A DNA stretch of 13,015 nt from Verrucomicrobiales bacterium. Its GTDB lineage: Bacteria > Verrucomicrobiota > Verrucomicrobiia > Verrucomicrobiales > DEV007. The stretch spans positions 1 through 13,015 of the forward strand of contig PAPL01000044.1 in the NCBI GenBank assembly GCA_002708885.1. The letters are read 5' to 3'. The notes under the pieces were generated by a model, which worked only from the letters and a program-made list of their open reading frames with translations, searched no databases and was not told the DNA's origin. A program made the translations under genes and the position numbers. Positions 7,076-13,015 of this stretch are shown here, piece by piece (the first letter of the stretch is position 1; every line of letters starts with the position of its first letter).

Positions 7076-8440
7076 TTAGAGAAAATTACTTGCCACTGAC
7101 CATATTCCGACGAAAAGAATCATCGCGGAACTTGACCAGAAGGCGACCTCATAAAAGGTTCCCGTCTTAATTGCTGATGATGCTCTTTGCTTCTTAAAGG
7201 CAACTGCAGCATAAAGAACCAGAAGTAAAATAATTGAGGTCACAAAACCGCCTACTAGGACCATCCAGACCGGACTCTTAAAGAAAACATAAACTGAACC
7301 CCATAGGACTGGAATTACAATTGAAAGAAGAGTAATGCACTTCTTCCTCGATTTGACATCATCAAAATTCAACAGCCCTACCCTCGCAAAAGCATCGGTG
7401 AACTGTCTGGTCCAGGCTCCAAGAGCAGAGAATGCCGTGGAAAAAAGAACCACAAAGGCACCAATGTAGAAAAATGGGCCTGCCCAGGACCCTAACGTTG
7501 CTGTGTAAAGTTCAGAAAGATTACTTAAGAATTCAGCGCCCCCAACTTTAATAAAACTCCCCTCTCCATGCAACAAAGCGCATCCCAAAAGGAAAAACGC
7601 CACAGTCACAATCGTATAAACTGCCATTGCAAAAATAGCGTCAATGTACATGACCCTGATCCAACCCTTCGCTCGGCGGTTCCATGCCTCGGTCCCATCA
7701 TTCTTCCCTGTATTGGCCGCGTACCCCTTCTCAATGAGCCAATAATTATAAGCCATTATCTCATCGCCACCGACTCCCGTAATCCCAAAGGCCCCAATCA
7801 CAAGAAGCGTCATTCCATCTCCTTCGGGCATCTTAAATTGGAGGCCCGAAAATACATCAGTAAGAGCAATTGCTGAGTCAGTGTATTGCAATGCTACCAA
7901 AGAGAAGAACGTGAACAGCGTAAAGATTCCGATCATTGCTACCGACATCAACTCTAGGACCCGGTAATAACCGGATATGACGATGGAGGAAACGGCTATG
8001 ACTACGAATATCAACCACCATAAAACATCAATTCCAGGAATCGCCATATTAAGCAGGACCGCAACGAGACCCACTATGCCGCCGACTTGAAGAAACTTAA
8101 TCAGCATCAGCCCTAGCCAGGTCCATATGGACCAGTGAGCCTTACCAACCTTTCCTGGCAATGTATTAAATGATGCGAAGGTAGTCTCTCCGGTCATGAT
8201 CGCCCTTTTGCCGAACTCCAATTGAACTGCAACTTTAACTAGACAGCTCACGAGAATCACCCACATGGCAACAAAACCAGCTCCTGCGCCTAACTGCGTA
8301 GTCGCCACCAATTCTCCGGAACCGACTATCGATGCAGACAATATAAATCCTGGCCCCAAATGCTTAATTGTTCCCTTAAAAGAATGAGGAGGATCTAAAA
8401 CTTTAGTGTCATCTAAGGAGTAAGGGTCTTGAGTTTGCAT
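7076..8440 (-). CDS. Nramp-superfamily transporter lacking the canonical metal-site motifs
   Basis: This 454-residue multi-helix inner-membrane protein has about eleven hydrophobic segments. The first, GPGFILSASIVGSGEL (29-44), aligns with the Nramp helix-1 signature, but the DPGN metal-binding motif is replaced by GSGE (40-43). In the sixth-helix region GAFGITGVGGDEIMAYNYW (216-234) stands where Nramp has the MPH motif, which I align to GGD (224-226). LEFGKRAIMTGET (74-86) and FSTAFSALGAW (333-343) are further conserved blocks. Proteins with such substitutions form Nramp-related clades that may move Mg2+, other cations or unrelated solutes, so calling it a Mn2+/Fe2+ importer is unsafe. It is divergent from the DUF1549/DUF1553 gene and convergent with the lipoprotein gene. 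No Shine-Dalgarno sequence is seen before the ATG at 8440-8438. Confidence 0.85.
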   Translation of the reverse strand: MQTQDPYSLDDTKVLDPPHSFKGTIKHLGPGFILSASIVGSGELVATTQLGAGAGFVAMWVILVSCLVKVAVQLEFGKRAIMTGETTFASFNTLPGKVGKAHWSIWTWLGLMLIKFLQVGGIVGLVAVLLNMAIPGIDVLWWLIFVVIAVSSIVISGYYRVLELMSVAMIGIFTLFTFFSLVALQYTDSAIALTDVFSGLQFKMPEGDGMTLLVIGAFGITGVGGDEIMAYNYWLIEKGYAANTGKNDGTEAWNRRAKGWIRVMYIDAIFAMAVYTIVTVAFFLLGCALLHGEGSFIKVGGAEFLSNLSELYTATLGSWAGPFFYIGAFVVLFSTAFSALGAWTRQFTDAFARVGLLNFDDVKSRKKCITLLSIVIPVLWGSVYVFFKSPVWMVLVGGFVTSIILLLVLYAAVAFKKQRASSAIKTGTFYEVAFWSSSAMILFVGIWSVASNFL

Positions 8441-8580
8441 AGAGGGCCGTTTCCGTATAGCCTGATACTAAGGATTAAATAAAAAAAGAAAAACCGAATA
8501 AAAAAGCCAGTTATAGTTACTGCATTCAGATTTAAAGATAATTAAAGAAGCGTCAGCCACTCTTGGCCCAGGAAACATTA
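8441..8580. other. Divergent intergenic region, A/T-rich
   Basis: This 140-base gap separates the divergent Nramp-like and DUF1549/DUF1553 genes, so it must hold promoters for both. It has an A-rich tract (about 8475-8506 on the plus strand) that could act as an upstream promoter element. A GATAAT (8537-8542) could be a -10 box for the rightward gene, but no good -35 box lies 16-18 bases upstream. No terminator or RNA gene is visible. Confidence 0.5.
8570..8573 (+). promoter_or_regulatory. Shine-Dalgarno site that fixes the ATG start at 8581
   Basis: AGGA sits 7 bases before the ATG at 8581. An upstream in-frame TTG at 8563 has no such site and would add polar residues before the signal peptide, so 8581 is preferred. 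This is the only well-placed Shine-Dalgarno sequence I see in the window. Confidence 0.55.
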
Positions 8581-10620
8581 ATGAATTGCCAATTAAAATG
8601 GGTTTTAATTGCTCTCCTTTGTTTGCAAATGAAAAGCAAAGGAACTGACCCCGGTGTCGAATTCTTTGAAAAAAACATTAGGCCAATCCTTCTTGATCAA
8701 TGTTATCAGTGCCACAGCAAGGACAACAAAATCAAAGGTGACTTAAGATTGGATTGGAGAGGAGGATGGCTCAAAGGCGGCAAATCTGGGCCAGCGATCG
8801 TGCCTGGAAAAGTCGGCAAGAGCCTGCTCATACAGGCAGTCAGACACACGCACACTGACCTTAAAATGCCTCCGAAGAAAAAGCTCTCCAAAGAGCAGAT
8901 TGTCAATCTCGAACAATGGATAGCCATGGGAGCCCCGGATCCGAGAGGTTCGGAAAATGCCTCTAAGGAACAAAAAAAACTTAACCTCGAGGCTCAGAGA
9001 AAATTCTGGTCCTTTCAGCCCATCAAAAAACACAAAATTCCGCAGCCGAAAAATACGAATTGGGCATTAAACGATATCGACCGATTCATTCTTTCAGAGC
9101 AAGAGCAAAAGAAAATTTCGCCTGCCCGAACCTCTGATGCTCAGACCCTACTAAGACGCATCCACTACGATCTTACTGGACTACCCCCGGCCCCTGACAG
9201 AATCGATAAATTCCTTGAAGCTCATTCAGATAACAGTCAGGGAGCCATCACAGATCTTATCGATGAATTACTCGCCAGTGAAGACTTCGGCGTGCGGTGG
9301 GGAAGGCACTGGCTAGACGTTGTGCGCTACGCTGACTCGACAGGCGGAGGCAGGACTGCACTCCTCAATGAGGCCTGGCGATACAGGGACTATGTCGTCA
9401 ATTCATTAAATAGCGGCAAGCCGTTCAATCAATTCATCAAAGAACAGATCGCTGGCGATCTTATCCCGGGAAGGACCCACGAACAGCAAAAGGAAAGGCT
9501 CATCGCCACCGGGTTCCTACTCTTAGGACCAACGAATTACGAACTCCAAGACAAAGCGATACTGGAAATGGATATCATCGACGAGCAACTCGATACGATT
9601 GGCAAATCTTTCCTAGGCCTTACCGTCGGATGCGCTCGATGCCATGACCATAAATTTGACCCCATAAGCAGTGCCGATTATTACGGGATGGCCGGCATCC
9701 TAAAGGGCACAAAATCAGTGATCCACAGCAATGTATCGACATGGAACAAGAGGCCCCTTCCCCTATCTGAAAATGAAAAAGAACTTGCCCAAAAATTAAA
9801 AGGAGAAATAAAGGGCACGGAAAAATCTATCAGTGAACTCAAATCAAAACTGGCTAAAAGGACCCCAAAGAGCGTAAACATTAAAAGCCTATCCGGAATC
9901 GTCATAGACAATTCAGCCGCTATAAAAAAAGGCAACTGGATCAAATCTACTCATACAAACGGTTACGTAGACTCAAACTACATTCACGATGACAGCAAAG
10001 ATAAAGGATCCAAATCAGTGACTTACAAAGTCAATATCAAAGAAATCGGAAGATATGAAGTCAGAGCATCATATACCCCGGGCACCAACAGGGAAAAGAA
10101 AACCCCAATAACCGTAAAACACGCAGAGGGAGAATCTACTGTTCTCATCGATCAGACCAAAAGGCCACCCATTGATGGATCATTCGTGTCATTAGGATCA
10201 TACCAATTTAACACAGGCAATCATGAGGCAGTAGTTATATCCAATAAAAGCACCTCCGCAGTTGTCATTGCAGATGCGATCCAGCTCTTGAATGAAAATC
10301 AGATTCCCACTACAACTCAGCAAACGGTTAAAGACCAAAGCAAGCTAAACGAGGCTCTCAAAAAACTGGAAAATAAATTAAAGGAACTGCAAAAACAAAG
10401 TCCCCAGAGCCCCAAAGTCATTGCCGTAGAAGATCACAAGAGTCCAGATGATATTACCATAGCAATCAGGGGCAACGTTCATAACAAGGGAGAAAAAACC
10501 AAACGAGGATTCATAGAAGTAATCAATCGAGGCCCAAAACCAACAATTGAAAAAGGATCCAGCGGAAGACTTCAATTAGCAAATTGGATTGCCAGCAAAG
10601 ACAACCCTCTCACTGCTTGA
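8581..10620 (+). CDS. PSCyt1-DUF1549-DUF1553 protein with inserted golvesin-like domain; N-terminal part, cut short by an in-frame TGA
   Basis: This is an exported c-type-cytochrome-like protein of the Planctomycete cytochrome family, typically found with DUF1501 genes in PVC bacteria; the biochemical role is unproven. Numbered from ATG 8581: a signal sequence (MNCQLKWVLIALLCLQMKS), PSCyt1 at about 25-120 with heme motif CYQCH (41-45) and the KMPPKKKLS block, then DUF1549 at about 140-375 with FWSFQP, LRRIHYDLTGLPP, RWGRHWLDVVRYAD and a second heme-type motif CARCHDHKFDP (351-361). Residues about 439-570 (GIVIDNS, GYVDSNY, GRYEVRASYTPGTNR, ADAIQLL) match the golvesin C-terminal/Xly-CBD-like beta domain, flanked by short Lys/Glu-rich helices. 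DUF1553 starts near 611 (VIAVEDHK...IRGNVHNKGE), but TGA at 10618-10620 stops it after NPLTA, 679 residues in. The same frame resumes with VFVNRVW, so the intact gene ran to 11385. Confidence 0.85.
   Translation: MNCQLKWVLIALLCLQMKSKGTDPGVEFFEKNIRPILLDQCYQCHSKDNKIKGDLRLDWRGGWLKGGKSGPAIVPGKVGKSLLIQAVRHTHTDLKMPPKKKLSKEQIVNLEQWIAMGAPDPRGSENASKEQKKLNLEAQRKFWSFQPIKKHKIPQPKNTNWALNDIDRFILSEQEQKKISPARTSDAQTLLRRIHYDLTGLPPAPDRIDKFLEAHSDNSQGAITDLIDELLASEDFGVRWGRHWLDVVRYADSTGGGRTALLNEAWRYRDYVVNSLNSGKPFNQFIKEQIAGDLIPGRTHEQQKERLIATGFLLLGPTNYELQDKAILEMDIIDEQLDTIGKSFLGLTVGCARCHDHKFDPISSADYYGMAGILKGTKSVIHSNVSTWNKRPLPLSENEKELAQKLKGEIKGTEKSISELKSKLAKRTPKSVNIKSLSGIVIDNSAAIKKGNWIKSTHTNGYVDSNYIHDDSKDKGSKSVTYKVNIKEIGRYEVRASYTPGTNREKKTPITVKHAEGESTVLIDQTKRPPIDGSFVSLGSYQFNTGNHEAVVISNKSTSAVVIADAIQLLNENQIPTTTQQTVKDQSKLNEALKKLENKLKELQKQSPQSPKVIAVEDHKSPDDITIAIRGNVHNKGEKTKRGFIEVINRGPKPTIEKGSSGRLQLANWIASKDNPLTA
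10618..10620 (+). other. Premature in-frame TGA at a conserved Arg position of DUF1553
   Basis: The reading frame is NPLTA-TGA-VFVNRVW. The family consensus here is NPLTARV(M/F)VNRVW, so the TGA sits where Arg is expected. One C-to-T change from CGA explains it. The frame is unchanged on both sides, with no insertion or deletion. Confidence 0.85.
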
Positions 10621-11385
10621 GTCTTTGTTAACAGAGTCTGGTCACACTTATTTGATCAGGGAATTGTGACAAGCACAGATAATTTCGGTCATACCGGAAA
10701 GCCGCCTACTCACTCAAAGTTACTCGACAATTTGGCTCATGATTTCGTGGAGAATGAATGGTCCGTAAAGGTCCTAATCAAAAAAATAATGCTTTCGCGG
10801 ACTTACCAACTCAGTTCCACACCGGGACCGGAAAATCAGGCCAAGGATCCTGAGAATAAATTGCTATGGAAACAGAACCGCAGAAGACTAGAAGCTGAAG
10901 CCATAAGAGATTCGATCCTTACTATTAGCGGAGAACTGGACTCCGCAAAAGGAGGACCTTCAATCAGACCAGGAACTAAGACCGAATATGGCTACAAATT
11001 TGATACGCTTCGAAGGAGTATATATTTTCCGATCTTAAGAAACACATTACCTGAATTCATGCAGGTCTTTGACTTTGCCGATCCTAACCTTGTGACAGGA
11101 AAGAGGAACTCCAGTAGCGTTGCCACTCAGGCTCTTTTCCTGATGAATAATCCTTTTGTACATGAACAGTCCAAAGCCGCCGCAAAAAAACTCATCGAGA
11201 GTTCTCTTAATGATGAGAAGGAGAAAATTACATTTGCATACAAAACTAGCTTGGGAAGAATGCCCAATTCACGCGAACAAGAAATCATATACGATTTTCT
11301 CCGAAACCAAGAAAATCCATTAAATGCATGGACTCACGTTTTTCACGGGCTCTTCTCCAGCATAGATTTCAGACACGTCAATTAG
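10621..11385 (+). pseudogene. C-terminal DUF1553 remainder, same frame, downstream of the TGA
   Basis: These 254 codons continue the DUF1553 domain without further damage: VFVNRVWSHLFDQGI, TDNFGHTGKPPTHSKLLD, WSVKVLIKKIMLSRTYQLSS, NRRRLEAEAIRDSILTISG, RSIYFPILRNTLPEFMQVFDF, SSSVATQALFLMNNPFV, and the closing GLFSSIDFRHVN, ending in TAG. The only plausible internal restart is GTG at 10666, inside the domain's conserved opening, with no signal peptide, so an independent exported product is unlikely. The lack of other lesions says the break is very recent, an error in the read, or bypassed. It lies 61 bases before the DUF1501 gene. Confidence 0.8.
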
Positions 11386-11446
11386 CTTCACTTGCTAAAG
11401 CAATCAAAATCATTTAGGATCTTAATTAACTTACTGATCCAATCAA

Positions 11447-12865
11447 ATGGTACCGCAAACTTTAAGCCGACGAGAAGCCCTAAGCGCCTTGTCATGCGGT
11501 TTTGGAGGACTCGCACTAAATGCGCTGGCTCAAAATGAATCTGGAAAACAAGGCCCATTCAGCGGCCCTACATTTCATCACGCCCCCAAAGCGAAGCGCG
11601 TAATCTTTATCTTCATGGCAGGAGGAGTTAGTCACGTCGACTCTTACGACTATAAGGAAAACCTCTATAAGCATGACGGTAAGATGATGCGTTTTGATGA
11701 TGCTCGCACATTGGCAAAGACCCGGAAAATAATCGAGCACAGAGTAATGAAGCCTCTTTGGAAATTTAAGCAGTACGGACAGTCCGGACAACACGTCAGT
11801 GAACTTTTCCCGCACACTGCTCAACACGTTGATGACATTTGCCTCCTCAAAGGAATGCACACAGACGGGATCGCCCATGGACCAAGCACCCTTTTCCTGC
11901 ACACAGGCAGCATCAACATGATACGTCCGTCAATGGGATCATGGGTCGATTATGGCCTAGGATCGGAAAACAATAACCTTCCGGGATTTATTAGCATCGG
12001 ACCTTCAATGGGTAACGGGGGGCCGAGAAATTACAGCAACGCTTTCCTGCCATCATACCATCAGGGAACTCCGGTCGGAAGAGCCGGCATCTCAGCCAAA
12101 GACGCCACCATTAAAAACATCAAAGCACTCCACATGAGTGCAAAGGACCGGCACAAGCAATTTGAACTTCTTAAAAAAATAAACGCAGAACAAATTTCAA
12201 AAAACCCGACCGATGACAAATTAGAAACTGTCATCAAATCATTTGAGCTTGCATGGCGAATGCAGAACAATGCCCCCGACATACTTGACCTTTCGAAGGA
12301 AAGCCCCAGCACGCTTGAAATGTATGGCATCGGAAAAAAAGAAACCGATGATTTCGGACAGTACTGCTTAAGGGCAAGAAAACTCAGTGAAGCGGGCGTT
12401 AGATACGTTCAGGTCAACTATACTGATAACACAAACAATCCAGCATGGGACCAGCATTCAAATATGCCCAAGCACATGCAGCACGCAAGAGCCACTGACA
12501 AGCCAGTCGCAGGGCTTCTTAAGGACCTTAAGCAGCGCGGACTACTCGAAGACACCATAGTATGGTGGGGCAGCGAGTTCGGTCGCACTCCATATGCACA
12601 AGATAAAGGAACAGGCCGCGATCATAATTCCGATGGATTCACTGTATGGCTAGCGGGAGGTGGATTCAAAAACGGTCACAGCCATGGCAACACAGACGAT
12701 TTCGGACATCACGCCGTAGAAGGAAAAATTCATATGCATGATCTTCATGCAACGATCCTTCATCAGTTAGGACTTGACCATGAAAAGTTAACTTACCGAT
12801 ACGACGGCCGCGACTTCCGATTGACTGATGTTCATGGAAAAATCATTCATGATATTATTGCGTAA
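11447..12865 (+). CDS. DUF1501 family exported protein (alkaline-phosphatase-like fold)
   Basis: This is an intact 472-residue member of DUF1501 (PF07394), the usual partner of DUF1549/DUF1553 genes. The N-terminus LSRREALSALSCGFGGLALNALA (6-28) is a twin-arginine signal, suggesting export of a folded, perhaps metal-bearing protein. Family blocks in order are FIFMAGGVSHVDSYDYK (54-70), LFPHTAQHVDDICLLKGMHTD (120-140), WDQHSN (334-339), VWWGSEFGRTP (372-382), GRDHNSDGFTVWLAGGGFKNG (390-410) and the C-terminal HDLHATILHQLGLDH (431-445) with YRYDGRDFRLTDVHG. The His/Asp pattern fits a divergent alkaline-phosphatase/sulfatase-type metal site, but no reaction is established for the family. Start ATG 11447 has no Shine-Dalgarno sequence nearby; an AGGA lies too far upstream (11416-11419). 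It probably shares a transcript with the interrupted gene before it. Confidence 0.92.
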   Translation: MVPQTLSRREALSALSCGFGGLALNALAQNESGKQGPFSGPTFHHAPKAKRVIFIFMAGGVSHVDSYDYKENLYKHDGKMMRFDDARTLAKTRKIIEHRVMKPLWKFKQYGQSGQHVSELFPHTAQHVDDICLLKGMHTDGIAHGPSTLFLHTGSINMIRPSMGSWVDYGLGSENNNLPGFISIGPSMGNGGPRNYSNAFLPSYHQGTPVGRAGISAKDATIKNIKALHMSAKDRHKQFELLKKINAEQISKNPTDDKLETVIKSFELAWRMQNNAPDILDLSKESPSTLEMYGIGKKETDDFGQYCLRARKLSEAGVRYVQVNYTDNTNNPAWDQHSNMPKHMQHARATDKPVAGLLKDLKQRGLLEDTIVWWGSEFGRTPYAQDKGTGRDHNSDGFTVWLAGGGFKNGHSHGNTDDFGHHAVEGKIHMHDLHATILHQLGLDHEKLTYRYDGRDFRLTDVHGKIIHDIIA

Positions 12866-12889
12866 AGGGTTCCTTCTTACGTTACAAGA

Positions 12890-13015
12890 TCAATCCTCCT
12901 CAATCATCTCCTTCATCCGAGCAAAATATGCCATAGCGTCATCCTCTTCTACTGGCCCCGCATATAGCTCCTCATTAGAAAAGACATCAACGAATTGGGG
13001 ATCCATCTCATCCAG
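12890..13015 (-). CDS. Acidic C-terminal fragment of an unidentified protein (cut by window edge)
   Basis: On the minus strand the frame entering from the right edge is open for 41 codons and ends in TGA at 12892-12890. The peptide includes DEMDPQFVDVFSNEELYAG and ends in MAYFARMKEMIEED: 14 of 41 residues are acidic and only two basic, with a helical tail. It is convergent with the DUF1501 gene, 24 bases from its stop. I do not recognise the family and the fragment is too short to assign. Coding status rests on the open frame, strand arrangement and plausible protein-like composition. Confidence 0.55.
   Translation of the reverse strand: MDEMDPQFVDVFSNEELYAGPVEEDDAMAYFARMKEMIEED

Noticed and set aside
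8563..8580. TTG start six codons upstream for the PSCyt1/DUF1549 gene
   Set aside because: It has no Shine-Dalgarno sequence and adds polar residues before the signal peptide, whereas ATG 8581 has AGGA at 7-base spacing.
10618..10660. Selenocysteine insertion or TGA reassignment
   Set aside because: The family has Arg, not Cys, at this position; I see no convincing hairpin just after the TGA; and TGA ends the lactonase-fusion gene, and probably the right-edge gene, at sensible positions.
11417..11440. GGATC/GATCC hairpin and TTAATTAA palindrome before the DUF1501 gene
   Set aside because: The stem has only 5 bp over a 14-base loop, the two palindromes are not concentric, and short A/T-rich palindromes are expected by chance.
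1..13015. CRISPR arrays, tRNA/rRNA, insertion sequences, integrases, phage or toxin-antitoxin genes
   Set aside because: Looked for on both strands by reading. No regularly spaced repeats, no transposase- or integrase-like protein, and no recognisable RNA gene was found.

Overview
The window looks like a piece of a PVC-superphylum bacterium, most likely Verrucomicrobiota and less likely Planctomycetota. The evidence is the gene content: a PSCyt1/DUF1549/DUF1553 ('Planctomycete cytochrome') gene followed by a DUF1501 gene with a twin-arginine leader, a DUF1080 (3-keto-disaccharide hydrolase) domain, a large SSS symporter, and an Nramp-like carrier of a divergent type. Base composition is intermediate (mid-40s % GC by eye). 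Most starts lack a recognisable Shine-Dalgarno sequence. I see no RNA gene, CRISPR array, insertion sequence or phage gene, and no gene-free stretch longer than about 150 bases.

Region 1 (1-3181, minus strand): three genes read leftwards. They are a small exported helical protein (TPR-like, unknown), a secreted beta-propeller lactonase fused to a 3-keto-disaccharide-hydrolase domain, and an SSS-family sodium/solute symporter that runs off the left edge. The last two form a plausible sugar catabolism and uptake pair.

Region 2 (about 3235-7069, plus strand): a compact cluster. A promoter-like site precedes an exported or membrane-anchored protein of unknown function. This overlaps a LolD/MacB-type ABC ATPase, which abuts an FtsX/LolC-type permease. 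A YajG-like lipoprotein follows with its own promoter-like site. This is probably an envelope ABC system. His-rich motifs in two of the proteins hint at metal, but the substrate is unknown. The permease has no canonical start codon where its first membrane helix begins.

Region 3 (7076-8440, minus strand): an Nramp-superfamily transporter lacking the canonical DPGN and MPH metal-site motifs. It is convergent with the lipoprotein gene, with only 6 bases between stop codons.

Region 4 (8581-12865, plus strand): the PSCyt1/DUF1549/DUF1553 plus DUF1501 pair common in PVC genomes. The first gene carries a golvesin/Xly-CBD-like domain inserted between DUF1549 and DUF1553. It is broken by one in-frame TGA exactly where the family has a conserved Arg, so it is a nonsense mutation, a sequencing error, or (least likely) a recoding site. 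The window ends in the acidic C-terminus of a minus-strand gene I cannot name.

The observations most worth following are the in-frame TGA, the missing permease start, the lactonase/3-keto-hydrolase fusion beside a symporter, and the uncharacterised ABC cluster.
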